NCBI GenBank assembly: GCA_964384785.1
Contig: CAYLLH010000081.1
Location: forward strand, 1-24,752
From: JAZKSG01 sp964384785
Lineage (GTDB): Archaea; Thermoplasmatota; E2; DHVEG-1
Reading direction: 5' to 3'
DNA: 24,752 nucleotides
A program made the translations under genes and the position numbers. The notes under the pieces are model-generated. The model did not search any database, was not told the origin of the DNA, and saw only the letters and a program-made list of their open reading frames with translations. Each line of letters opens with the position of its first letter. Position 1 is the first letter of the stretch. Positions 7,719-15,766 of the stretch are shown here, piece by piece.

Positions 7719-9023
7719 TTATTTGAATTTTACATCTAGGTAATGTGTGCTGCAGCTTATACATGGGTCATATGCTCTTACTAGCATTTCAAGTGTTAGC
7801 TCGATTTCTTTTTTGGGTTTATCTATTATTTCTGGTGCGAGTTTTTCCATGTCTTCTTGTATGTTGGCATGATTTTGATTTGTTGGAATAACACAGTTTG
7901 AGTTTGTGCATCTTCCTTTGTCATCAAGGGTGTAGTCATGTATAAGAAGTCCTCGTGGTACTTCAACTAGTCCTATTCCTCTGCCTTTTTTGGTTTTTAT
8001 TTTTTCTGGTTTTTCGTCTTTGATTCCTTCTTCAAGGAGTTTATCGATCCAGTTTATTGAGTCTTCTATGTTGTGTACAAATTCTACTAGTTGAGCAATA
8101 TTGTTCATAAATGGATTGAAACAAATAGGTTTCAGATCAAAACTTTTAGCTACCTCTGTTGCTTTGGGATGTAGTTGTTTACTGTTTAGATTGTAACGTG
8201 CTAATGCTCCTACCATGTATGATTTACGTGTGTGTTTACTGTATTTTGCGGTTGATTGTGGAACAATATACTCCTGTATATAACTGTTATAATTTTCTTT
8301 TGGTATTATCTCTTTTACATCAGTGGAGGCTATTTCTCCATCGAGAAGAGCATATTCATCTTTATGTGTTAAACCGATGTATTCTGTTTCTCGTGTGAAA
8401 TCTGGGAAGTTATCCGCAAGTTTAAGAATTGTTCCAGCCACTTCTACGGTGGTTTCAAGTTCATCTAGAAGACGTGTTTTAAGTTGTTTAAGTTGTTTTT
8501 CTTTAGGAACCTGGGTGAATCCTCCAACGGTTAGTGTTATTGGATGAGTAGTACGTCCACAGACTAGATCAGACATTTCATTAGATAGACGATGTAGTTT
8601 AACAATTTTTAGAAGTGTTTCATTATGTTGAGAACCAGCTAGTGGGAAAACACTTCCTACGTTGAAAAGATCAGGAGCTGCTAAATATCCTACATGTAAA
8701 ATATGGCTTTGCATGTTTTCACCATTTATTGCTAGATGTCTGAGCATATCTGTTTGTTCTGATACTTCGATATCTAATGCATCTTCTGTAGCTTTAAGTG
8801 AACATAGTGAATGCCCAATAGAACAGATACCGCAAATTCTAGAGGTTATTGTTCTTAGTTCATCATAACTTCGGCCACGTAGCATTGCCTCAAAAAAACG
8901 TGGTGCCTCTGAAACCTGCCATTCAATTTTTTCAACTTCACCATTTTTAGCATTAAGAACAATATTTCCATGTCCTTCAACACGAGTTACATGATCAACT
9001 TGAATTTCTACATCTTTACTCAT
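7719..9023 (-). CDS. hydA: Group 3 NiFe hydrogenase large (alpha) subunit
   Basis: Carries the NiFe site that splits or forms H2. The 434 residues contain RICGICSIGH (C64, C67) and DPCISCSTH (C421, C424, H427), the two cysteine pairs that hold nickel and iron. The tail YLDVKFK after H427 is the expected target of the maturation protease encoded next. RVEGHGN near residue 15 supplies the conserved Glu region. Length and motifs fit the cytosolic NAD(P)-linked sulfhydrogenase-type enzymes rather than F420-reducing, energy-converting or membrane uptake forms. The start overlaps the end of the small-subunit gene by 4 bases, indicating translational coupling. Assignment to group 3b is favoured by the diaphorase partner two genes upstream. 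Confidence 0.95.
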   Translation of the reverse strand: MSKDVEIQVDHVTRVEGHGNIVLNAKNGEVEKIEWQVSEAPRFFEAMLRGRSYDELRTITSRICGICSIGHSLCSLKATEDALDIEVSEQTDMLRHLAINGENMQSHILHVGYLAAPDLFNVGSVFPLAGSQHNETLLKIVKLHRLSNEMSDLVCGRTTHPITLTVGGFTQVPKEKQLKQLKTRLLDELETTVEVAGTILKLADNFPDFTRETEYIGLTHKDEYALLDGEIASTDVKEIIPKENYNSYIQEYIVPQSTAKYSKHTRKSYMVGALARYNLNSKQLHPKATEVAKSFDLKPICFNPFMNNIAQLVEFVHNIEDSINWIDKLLEEGIKDEKPEKIKTKKGRGIGLVEVPRGLLIHDYTLDDKGRCTNSNCVIPTNQNHANIQEDMEKLAPEIIDKPKKEIELTLEMLVRAYDPCISCSTHYLDVKFK

Positions 9024-9787
9024 TCGTAATCCTCCTCCATATGATTACCATAATTATAAATCGTTGAACGACGTTTTAACTCTTCATAGGTAAGATCATA
9101 TCTTTTCAAAATTTCACTAATACATTCTATTTCTGGTTTTTTTAGTAGACCACGACATCCATCACATGCACTTCCATGAGAAGGACAAATTGCATTACAA
9201 CCGGCTCTTGTTATTGGACCAAGGCAAAATTTTCCTTGTTCAAACAAACATTCATTTTCATTTTTTTTACATTCAACACAAACAGGATAATTTGGAATAT
9301 CAGGTGTTTTTCCAAGAGCAAGAGCAGTTATTACTCTTTTGATTTCTTCTCTTGTTGGTGGGCAACCTCGGATATAATAATCAACTTTGACTACTTCTTC
9401 AACTGCTTTAGTTTGACCCACATCAAAAAATTTGTTGTTTTTCATATGTTTTGAATCATCATACACTATTTTTTTGACTTCTTCTGGGGTCCATTGGTTA
9501 CGTATTTTGTTAACACCACCAATGCATGCACATGCCCCAAAAGCAACCAGTATTTTTGCGTTACTACGGATTTTTTTAATCCGATCTTCATCCATAGGAC
9601 GCATAATACTTCCTTCGATTATAGCGATATCGTAATCATCAGAATGTTCTTTCATGACTTCTCTGAAAGACACTACATCAACTATGCTAATTAAATCAAG
9701 GATTTCTTCCTCAAGATTTGCAACCTGGAGTTGACATCCTTCACAGGATGCAAAATCAAAAAATGCTACACGTGGTTTATTTTTCAT
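9020..9787 (-). CDS. hydD: Group 3 NiFe hydrogenase small (delta) subunit
   Basis: Passes electrons from the NiFe site through iron-sulfur clusters. In its 255 residues, CEGCQ (C15, C18), GACACIGG and RGCPP supply the ligands of the proximal cluster. A Cys-rich C-terminal region (CVEC, CLFEQGKFC, AGCNAICPSHGSACDGC) supplies the other clusters. There is no twin-arginine signal or membrane anchor, so the enzyme is cytosolic. Both ends overlap neighbours by 4 bases (fused beta-gamma gene upstream, large subunit downstream), a tightly coupled operon in the order known for Pyrococcus sulfhydrogenases. Confidence 0.95.
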   Translation of the reverse strand: MKNKPRVAFFDFASCEGCQLQVANLEEEILDLISIVDVVSFREVMKEHSDDYDIAIIEGSIMRPMDEDRIKKIRSNAKILVAFGACACIGGVNKIRNQWTPEEVKKIVYDDSKHMKNNKFFDVGQTKAVEEVVKVDYYIRGCPPTREEIKRVITALALGKTPDIPNYPVCVECKKNENECLFEQGKFCLGPITRAGCNAICPSHGSACDGCRGLLKKPEIECISEILKRYDLTYEELKRRSTIYNYGNHMEEDYE

Positions 9788-11721
9788 TCAAATGCCTCCG
9801 GTAGTTCTTTAACATCAGCATAATTAAAAACAGGTCCTTCTTTGCAGACATATACCCCGTTGATTTGACAGTGACCACATTTTCCAACACCGCATTTCAT
9901 ACGACGCTCAAGAGAAACCCAGATGTTTTCATCAGGTATATCAAGTGTTTTAAAACATTTTATAACAAACTTGTAAACAATTGGTGGTCCTACAACAATA
10001 GCTATAGTGTTTATTGAATCATATTTGTCAAGATGAATCATAGGGAATAAATCAGTGATAAGCCCGGTACAGCCACCCCAGCATTCGCCTTCTGGACATC
10101 TGTCAACAGTAAGTTCGATTCTTACATCATCAATCTTACGCCATTCCTCTATTTCATCCATAAACATAACTTCACAAGGACGTTTACAACCATACAATAT
10201 CGTGATATCTTTGAAATCTTTACGATTCTCAGGTTTTAATACATGTTTTATCAATGAACGTAATGGAAAAATACCGATTCCTGCTGCTGTAAACAAAATA
10301 TGTTTCTTTTCAAGATTTTCAAGATCAAAACCATTACCAAAAGGTCCACGGATACCAACTTTATCACCTGATTCCATGTTAAACAAAGCAGTGGTAACAT
10401 CTCCAACACGTCTGACTGCTAGTTCAAAAGTTGCATCTTTTTCAGGTGGTGAAGAAATCGAAATTGGTGCTTCACCTATACCAAAAATAGAGACTTCAAC
10501 AAATTGACCTGGATGATGACCAAGTGATTCGCCATCATCAAGTTCAAACTCGAACAATGTTTCATTTTCTGCTAGTTTATGTTTATTTTTAAGAGTTGCA
10601 CTACGTGGAACATGTATAATTCCTTTATCATGCTCATGTGATTTCTTTTTTATAAAGAATTTGTCTTCAGCAACATCACTTTTTTCTGTATCAGAAAAAT
10701 TATTCATAACTTTACATGGGTCTGCTATATCTGGAAGACATGCACGACTGCAACGACCGCATCCTACACAAGCAACAAAACCATACCTCATTGGTAGATA
10801 ATTTCCTTTTCTGAAAAAACGATGACGGTAACGAGCTTCTAGTTCATCACGAAATACTTCATCTCCAGCTACACGGGTGAAATCACGAATCAAACAACCA
10901 TCCCATGTACGGATTCGTTTTCCATCCTTTAGATCCAATGAAACTTCATCGCGAACATCATAACAATAACAAGTTGGGCACACCATAGTGCAACTACTGC
11001 ATTCTATACATTTTTCAGATTGTTTTTTCCAGAAATCATTTTCATAATTAGATGATAGAACACCAGGCCAATCACGTTTATCTATAAGAACTCCGCTTTC
11101 AAATTCTTCAACAATTTCTTCATGAGCCTTCTCAATTTTTTTTATATCAGATTCTTTAGCGTTCTTTGTTTTTGCATATTTGTTAAGAAGTTTCAATCCT
11201 TTTTTAGAACCAATTGTCACGGCATATTTTCTACCAATGTTTGTAAGGAGTAGATCAAAACCAGAATCAGTTAAATGAGTTTGCATACTTGCTGCAAAAC
11301 AACGCTTGTAAACATTTTCGATATCAACACCGATAATTATTGTGTTTTCACGTCTTTTTTTATAAAAATCATCTTGTTGTGAATCAAAATAAACCTCATC
11401 CATTTGTTCAACTGCTATGATATCATAAGGATGCATTCCAATTATAACACGGGATTTGAAATCCTTAGATTCTTCCACATCAAAAGGTTTCCTAAGATCA
11501 TATTTCATCATATCCTCATATTGAGGGAGAAAATATTTTTTTGGTGGAAGAATAGTGGTATCATAATCCAAACGAAGTTCTTTTGAGTTTTCTAAATTAT
11601 CATAAACAAAACTTTTACCTTTTGATTTAACACCGACTACATCAAACTCGTTATTTTTTATTAAAGCATCTACAAAAGAATCAAGGTCTCTTTTCGAAAT
11701 GGTTTTAATATTTTCATCCAT
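9784..11721 (-). CDS. Fused hydrogenase beta-gamma subunit: iron-sulfur protein plus NAD(P)H/FAD diaphorase
   Basis: A 645-residue protein joining what are two genes (hydB and hydG) in Pyrococcus. Residues 1-345 match the beta subunit, with 4Fe-4S motifs at C238/C241/C244/C248 and C318/C321/C324/C328 for electron transfer. Residues about 365-645 match the gamma subunit: a flavin-binding barrel (HHPGQFVEVS, APISISS), an NAD(P)-binding half (ILFTAAGIGIFPL), and a C-terminal 2Fe-2S motif (C610, C615, C618, C626). The linker near 345-365 is rich in Lys, Glu and His. The reading frame crosses the junction without a stop, so this is a true fusion if the base calls are right. It is first in the operon. 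GGGGTG upstream of the ATG is the likely ribosome site, and a palindrome lies in the leader. It links H2 to NAD(P)H. Confidence 0.93.
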   Translation of the reverse strand: MDENIKTISKRDLDSFVDALIKNNEFDVVGVKSKGKSFVYDNLENSKELRLDYDTTILPPKKYFLPQYEDMMKYDLRKPFDVEESKDFKSRVIIGMHPYDIIAVEQMDEVYFDSQQDDFYKKRRENTIIIGVDIENVYKRCFAASMQTHLTDSGFDLLLTNIGRKYAVTIGSKKGLKLLNKYAKTKNAKESDIKKIEKAHEEIVEEFESGVLIDKRDWPGVLSSNYENDFWKKQSEKCIECSSCTMVCPTCYCYDVRDEVSLDLKDGKRIRTWDGCLIRDFTRVAGDEVFRDELEARYRHRFFRKGNYLPMRYGFVACVGCGRCSRACLPDIADPCKVMNNFSDTEKSDVAEDKFFIKKKSHEHDKGIIHVPRSATLKNKHKLAENETLFEFELDDGESLGHHPGQFVEVSIFGIGEAPISISSPPEKDATFELAVRRVGDVTTALFNMESGDKVGIRGPFGNGFDLENLEKKHILFTAAGIGIFPLRSLIKHVLKPENRKDFKDITILYGCKRPCEVMFMDEIEEWRKIDDVRIELTVDRCPEGECWGGCTGLITDLFPMIHLDKYDSINTIAIVVGPPIVYKFVIKCFKTLDIPDENIWVSLERRMKCGVGKCGHCQINGVYVCKEGPVFNYADVKELPEAFE

Positions 11722-11876
11722 AACAACTACACCCCGTTATTTTTAAAACCAAAAAAACATTTACTGTTTCTTGGTTTAATTCACTCTTAACTAATACATG
11801 AGAGGTCGAAGAGTTCGAATTGTGGAACTATAACAATTATTTAAGATTTTGCTTCAAAAGAAAATAAGAGTGGAAG
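11722..11876 (-). promoter_or_regulatory. Leader and promoter region of the hydrogenase operon
   Basis: On the minus strand a TATA-like CTTAAATAA (11837-11845) predicts a start near 11815 and a leader of about 90 bases. The leader contains an imperfect palindrome: AAACCAA (11746-11752) with TTGGTTT (11771-11777), extended inward by AAAC (11755-11758) with GTTT (11766-11769). A weaker pair, ACTCTT and AAGAGT, lies nearby. GGGGTG just upstream of the ATG is the likely ribosome site. An operator or RNA hairpin is possible; the regulator is unknown. Confidence 0.4.
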
Positions 11877-13226
11877 TTATTCATCTGGATCTTTTACAAA
11901 ACTATTATCCATCATACATTGTGTTTTGTCACGTGATTCTTTGATTAGTTTCATAGCAGTATCATAAAGTTCTTGTCTTGATGGTTTAACACGTGCTATC
12001 CCTTGTTCTATTGCTTTCATTCCTACTGCTACTGCTTCCCGAGGGAAAACCTCCCAGTTGTCCATTGTTGGCACAATGTTTTCTTCAGAAAGATCATTGT
12101 CTTCAGCTGTTTTTGCTAATTCAAATGCTGCTGCGATACACATTTCATCAGTAATGGTTTCAGCACGTACATCGAGTGTTCCACGGAAGATTCCCGGAAA
12201 ACCTAGACTGTTATTGATTTGGTTTGGAAAATCAGATCGTCCTGTTGCAAAAATACGTACCCCTGCTTCTTTTGCTTCCCATGGCCATATTTCTGGAACA
12301 GGGTTTGCTGTTGCAAAAACAATTCTGTCATCTGCCATTGTTTCTATCCATTCTTTTTTTATGGTCCCTGGCCCTGGTTTACTAGCTGCTATACAGATAT
12401 CTGTATCTTTAAGAGCATCCTCTACATCACCTGTTCTATCAATACCATTTGATTTTACTGCCATATCCCATTTAACCGGGTTTATTTCCTTGTTTTCTTC
12501 AAGGTCTTTTCTTGAATTATGAAGTATTCCTTTGCTATCCGCCATGATAATGTTTTCTTGTTTTACACCTGCTGCTATTAAAACACGTGATATAGCTATG
12601 TTTGCTGCTCCTGCTCCTATCATTGATACAAGTGTTTCATCCATTTTTTTACCTACAAGCTTTAATGCGTTTATCGCTCCAGCTACTACGATGGTTGCTG
12701 TTCCTTGTTGATCATCATGCCATACTGGTATATCCATTTCTTTTCTGAGTCGGTCAAGAATTGTGAAACATTTTGGTTTAGCAATGTCTTCTAGGTTTAT
12801 CCCTCCGAAACTTGGTTTTAAAAGTTTAACAGTTTTAATTATTTCCTCTGGGTCTTTTGTATCAAGACAGATTGGTACAGCATCCACGCCACCTAAATAC
12901 TTGAATAGTAAGGATTTACCTTCCATTACAGGAAGACCTGCTTCAGGACCTATATCTCCCAGACCAAGAACACGTGTTCCATCACTAACAACAGCTATTG
13001 AATTCCATTTATTTGTGTAATCATAAACTTTAAGAGGATTCTTTTGGATTTCTTTACAGGGTTCTGCAACACCCGGTGTATACCATATTCCAAAATCATC
13101 AAAACTGTTAACTCGGCATTTAGGGATAACCTCGATTTTACCTCTATAAAAGGGATGTAATTTCATAGCATCTCTACCTGGTTTCTCTGCTTTTTTCAAC
13201 AATTCTTCTTTTGAAAGTTTCTCCAT
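11877..13226 (-). CDS. Malic enzyme (malate dehydrogenase, oxaloacetate-decarboxylating)
   Basis: Interconverts malate and pyruvate plus CO2 with NAD(P). The 449 residues match the short prokaryotic malic enzymes without a phosphotransacetylase tail. Visible are WYTPGVAEPCKEI with the catalytic Tyr, GPEAGLPVMEGKSLLFK with the Lys, FGGINLEDI and HDDQQGTA for metal binding, the Rossmann motif GAGAANIA, and ATANPVPEIWPWEA. I placed the start at 13226 rather than at in-frame ATGs 13250 or 13238: GGGG lies a few bases upstream, the TATA box at 13269-13276 predicts a start near 13246, and MEKLSKEELLKKA is a typical beginning. It is divergent from the thiamine-binding protein gene. The stop is 155 bases before the hydrogenase operon, so each likely has its own promoter. 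Cofactor specificity cannot be read with confidence. Confidence 0.93.
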   Translation of the reverse strand: MEKLSKEELLKKAEKPGRDAMKLHPFYRGKIEVIPKCRVNSFDDFGIWYTPGVAEPCKEIQKNPLKVYDYTNKWNSIAVVSDGTRVLGLGDIGPEAGLPVMEGKSLLFKYLGGVDAVPICLDTKDPEEIIKTVKLLKPSFGGINLEDIAKPKCFTILDRLRKEMDIPVWHDDQQGTATIVVAGAINALKLVGKKMDETLVSMIGAGAANIAISRVLIAAGVKQENIIMADSKGILHNSRKDLEENKEINPVKWDMAVKSNGIDRTGDVEDALKDTDICIAASKPGPGTIKKEWIETMADDRIVFATANPVPEIWPWEAKEAGVRIFATGRSDFPNQINNSLGFPGIFRGTLDVRAETITDEMCIAAAFELAKTAEDNDLSEENIVPTMDNWEVFPREAVAVGMKAIEQGIARVKPSRQELYDTAMKLIKESRDKTQCMMDNSFVKDPDE

Positions 13227-13268
13227 AACAAACCCCATATAAACTTGCATCTTGGTATACTATTTTTC

Positions 13269-13276
13269 ATATATAT
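13269..13276 (-). promoter_or_regulatory. TATA box candidate for malic enzyme
   Basis: ATATATAT within CATATATATG is centred about 47 bases before the chosen start codon. This gives a predicted transcript start near 13246 and a leader of about 20 bases containing the GGGG ribosome site. Confidence 0.45.
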
Positions 13277-13294
13277 GATTTAGTCAAAAACAGA

Positions 13295-13304
13295 GTTTTA
13301 AAAC
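13295..13304 (+). promoter_or_regulatory. TATA box candidate for the thiamine-binding protein gene
   Basis: GTTTTAAAAC, a palindromic TATA-like element, lies about 55 bases before ATG 13355 and predicts a leader of about 30 bases with GGGTGA at 13340-13345. Confidence 0.35.
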
Positions 13305-13354
13305 AAAATTGTTAAAAACAGTTCAGTCTTTAAATTGCAGGGTGAAAATTATTT

Positions 13355-13651
13355 ATGATTTTAGGGCAAGTAAGCATCTCACCGCTTGGTGCTGGAGTTA
13401 GTGTAAGTAAGTATGTTAAAAAAGTACTTGAGATACTAAAAAAAGAACCAGTAAAATGCTATACTAATGCTATGGCAACTGTTATTGAAGCTGAAACATC
13501 TGATCAGTTATTTTCTGCTGTTAAACATGCTCATGATATGCTTATCAAGGAACCTGGGGTGAAAAGAGTTATCACTGAATTAAAAATCGACCATCGTGTT
13601 GACAAAGAAGCAAATTATAAATCTAAGGTAGATTCCGTAACAAGCCAATAG
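13355..13651 (+). CDS. MTH1187/YkoF-type thiamine-binding protein (DUF77)
   Basis: A 98-residue ferredoxin-like-fold protein. Family marks are the opening strand VSISPLGAGVSVSKYV, the middle NAMATVIEAE, and the closing VKRVITELKIDHRVDKE. Related proteins bind thiamine or its precursors and are thought to serve in thiamine salvage or transport, though many members are uncharacterised. GGGTGA at 13340-13345 is 9 bases before the ATG. The gene lies 73 bases upstream of the thiamine-diphosphate-dependent pyruvate:ferredoxin oxidoreductase genes on the same strand, a suggestive context. No thiamine riboswitch was seen. Family call good; ligand inferred. Confidence 0.85.
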   Translation: MILGQVSISPLGAGVSVSKYVKKVLEILKKEPVKCYTNAMATVIEAETSDQLFSAVKHAHDMLIKEPGVKRVITELKIDHRVDKEANYKSKVDSVTSQ

Positions 13652-13724
13652 ATGCATCCAACTTATTTTTACAAAACAATTATATGCAGGATTTTCATTC
13701 GCAAATCCGGGAGTGTAATTTATA

Positions 13725-14300
13725 ATGACTTTGAATGATTTAGTTGAAATAGTGATTCATGGACGTGGCGGTCAGGGTTCTGTCACAGCAGCTAATCTTC
13801 TTGCTGCAGCTGCTCTTGAAGATGGAAATATAGGAGTGCAGGCTTTTCCTTTTTTTGGAGCTGAAAGACGTGGTGCTCCAGTTAAAGCATTTGCACGTAT
13901 CTCTGAAACCGAGATTCATCTTCGTAGTGAAATCTATAAACCTGATGTGGTCATAGTTCAGGATGAAAGCATCATGGAACTTGTAGATGTTTTAAAGGGT
14001 TTGAAAAAAGATGGGAAGATTTTGATTAACTCTGAAAACTCGCCTGATGATTATGATTTTTCTAAAAAATATAAGGTTGCAACTGTTGATGCTACAGGTG
14101 TTGCAATTAAACATGACATCGTTGTTGGTGGCATACCTGTTGTTAACACACCTATTCTTGGAGCAGTTCCAAAAGTTCTTGATAAGGTAACCCTGCCATC
14201 TATCCAGAAAGTGATTAGGAACAAATGGAAAGGAGAACAGGGAGAGCAGAATGTTAAAGCCACAGAGGATTCTTTTAAAGATGTGGAGGTGAACTTTTGA
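13725..14300 (+). CDS. porC: Pyruvate:ferredoxin oxidoreductase gamma subunit
   Basis: The gamma subunit takes part in CoA binding and subunit assembly of the enzyme that interconverts pyruvate and acetyl-CoA plus CO2 with ferredoxin. The 191 residues begin with VEIVIHGRGGQGSVTAANLL, the family glycine signature, followed by FPFFGAERRGAPVKAF and the VGGIPVVNTPILGAV segment near residue 140. GGGAGTG precedes ATG 13725 by about 9 bases. The gene overlaps porD by 4 bases and leads a compact porCDAB operon. A 2-oxoacid enzyme for another substrate is possible for this subunit alone, but the alpha and beta subunits point to pyruvate. Confidence 0.92.
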   Translation: MTLNDLVEIVIHGRGGQGSVTAANLLAAAALEDGNIGVQAFPFFGAERRGAPVKAFARISETEIHLRSEIYKPDVVIVQDESIMELVDVLKGLKKDGKILINSENSPDDYDFSKKYKVATVDATGVAIKHDIVVGGIPVVNTPILGAVPKVLDKVTLPSIQKVIRNKWKGEQGEQNVKATEDSFKDVEVNF

Positions 14301-14608
14301 TCGCAGAAAAACAAGATAAGGATGAGAAAGGTAAAAAATATGATGTTGTAACCACTATTTCTTATCCTAAGAAGGGTGCCATGGGTAAAACGGGTAGTTG
14401 GCGTATTTACAAACCAACTCTTGATCAAAAAAAATGTGTGAAATGTCTTCGTTGTTGGATTTTTTGTCCAGAGGGATGTATCAAGAGAAAAAAAGATGAC
14501 AGCGTTGAGATTGATTATGATTACTGCAAAGGTTGCGGTGTTTGTGCTAATGTTTGCCCCGTGAAAGCCATTGAGATGGAACGAGAGGTGAAGAAAAAAA
14601 ATGAGTGA
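14297..14608 (+). CDS. porD: Pyruvate:ferredoxin oxidoreductase delta (ferredoxin-like) subunit
   Basis: A 103-residue protein with two 4Fe-4S motifs, C47/C50/C53/C57 and C77/C80/C83/C87, that carries electrons between the active site and external ferredoxin. The preceding segment GKTGSWRIYKP is typical of PorD. The start is a TTG at 14297 inside the porC stop region, supported by GGAGGTGA at 14285-14292, 4 bases upstream. The next ATG candidates are far inside the domain. It overlaps porA by 8 bases. Confidence 0.92.
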   Translation: MIAEKQDKDEKGKKYDVVTTISYPKKGAMGKTGSWRIYKPTLDQKKCVKCLRCWIFCPEGCIKRKKDDSVEIDYDYCKGCGVCANVCPVKAIEMEREVKKKNE

Positions 14609-15761
14609 AGTTATGATTGATACAGGTAATTATATAGCGGCAAAAGCTGCTGTTATGGCAAAACCTGATGTGGTTGCTGCGTATCCTATCACTCCTCAGA
14701 CTACACTTGTAGAAGGGATTGCTAATTATGTTGAATCTGGTGAATACAAGGGCGAGTATATTTGTGTAGAAAGTGAACATTCTGCTATGAGTGCCTGTAT
14801 TGGTGCTAGTGAAGCAGGATCACGTGTTTTTACCGCTACTTCGTCTCATGGTCTTTTGTTGATGCATGAGATGCTTCATTGGGCGGCTCTGGCTCGTCTT
14901 CCTATTGTTATGAATAATATTAACCGTGTTATTGGTCCTGGTTGGAATATTTGGGCTGATGAAAATGATAGTATCAGTCAACGTGATACTGGTTGGCTGC
15001 AGGTTTATTGTAGTAGTAACCAGGAGATTTTTGATACAGTAATTCAAAGTTTTAAACTTGCTGAAGACAAAAAAATATTGTTGCCTACTATGATTAATTA
15101 TAATGCTTTTATTCTAAGCCATACGAGTATGCCTGCGGAGATTCCGACACAGAAAGAAATAGATGATTTTTTACCAAAGTATGTTCCCAAGTGGAAGCTT
15201 GATACTGATAACCCGGTTACACATGGTAATATTATTGGGACTCAGGATTATGAAAAAATACGTAAAGCAATGCAGGAAGCTCAGGATAACGCAAAAGAGT
15301 TGATTCCGAAGATTGCTAAAGATTGGGAGAAAAAATTTGGGCGTTATCATGGTGGTCTTTTTGAAAAATATAGATGTGATGATGCAGAACATATACTGAT
15401 TTCAATGGGTGCTATTGGTGCTGAAAGTAAAACCGCAATAGATGTTTTAAGAAAAGAAGGTGTTAAGATTGGTCTTGCTCGTCTTCGAGTGTTTAGACCA
15501 TTCCCAGCTGAAGAAGTTTTAGGGATGAGTAAACAAGCTGATTTGATTGTTATAGATAGAAATATATCTGTGGGATCAAATGGAGCTGTTTATAATGAAG
15601 TTAAATCTGCATTATATAGGGAATCTGAAGCTAAAGTTTCTGGTTTTATAGCAGGACTTGGCGGTAAAGATGTAACCTATGAAGATATTATGAAGATGTG
15701 TAGGAAAGCTATAAAAAGTTATAAAAAGAGTCAGGTTTGGTATGGTTTTAAGGAGGATTGA
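14601..15761 (+). CDS. porA: Pyruvate:ferredoxin oxidoreductase alpha subunit
   Basis: A 386-residue alpha subunit that binds the pyrimidine end of thiamine diphosphate and shapes the substrate site. Visible are the N-terminal GNYIAAKAAVMAKPDVVAAY and YPITPQTT loop, CVESEHSAMSACIGASEAGSR with the catalytic-region Glu, FTATSSHGL, and the second domain with GAIGAESKTAIDVLR and RVFRPFPAEE. The YPITPQT motif and length of about 390 fit pyruvate rather than 2-oxoglutarate enzymes. AGAGGTGA before ATG 14601 is the ribosome site, inside the end of porD. It ends at the ribosome site of porB, indicating coupled translation. Confidence 0.93.
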   Translation: MSEVMIDTGNYIAAKAAVMAKPDVVAAYPITPQTTLVEGIANYVESGEYKGEYICVESEHSAMSACIGASEAGSRVFTATSSHGLLLMHEMLHWAALARLPIVMNNINRVIGPGWNIWADENDSISQRDTGWLQVYCSSNQEIFDTVIQSFKLAEDKKILLPTMINYNAFILSHTSMPAEIPTQKEIDDFLPKYVPKWKLDTDNPVTHGNIIGTQDYEKIRKAMQEAQDNAKELIPKIAKDWEKKFGRYHGGLFEKYRCDDAEHILISMGAIGAESKTAIDVLRKEGVKIGLARLRVFRPFPAEEVLGMSKQADLIVIDRNISVGSNGAVYNEVKSALYRESEAKVSGFIAGLGGKDVTYEDIMKMCRKAIKSYKKSQVWYGFKED

Positions 15762-15766
15762 TATTT

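Noticed and set aside
7719..9023. F420-reducing or membrane energy-converting hydrogenase
   Set aside because: The partner is an FAD/NAD(P) diaphorase with 2Fe-2S tail, not an FrhB-type subunit, and no membrane subunits are present. The small subunit has no export signal.
9176..9694. Several plus-strand frames opposite the hydrogenase small subunit
   Set aside because: They are mirror frames of a strongly conserved coding gene and show no family signals or ribosome sites.
11805..11830. GTTCGAAT resembling a tRNA T-loop
   Set aside because: The flanking bases cannot form the five-pair T stem, and no acceptor, D or anticodon arms are present around it.
13652..13724. Possible thiamine riboswitch before porC, given the thiamine-related neighbours
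   Set aside because: I looked for the conserved CTGAGA-type and ACCTGA-type core segments here and before 13355 and found neither. The gap is also too short for the full structure.
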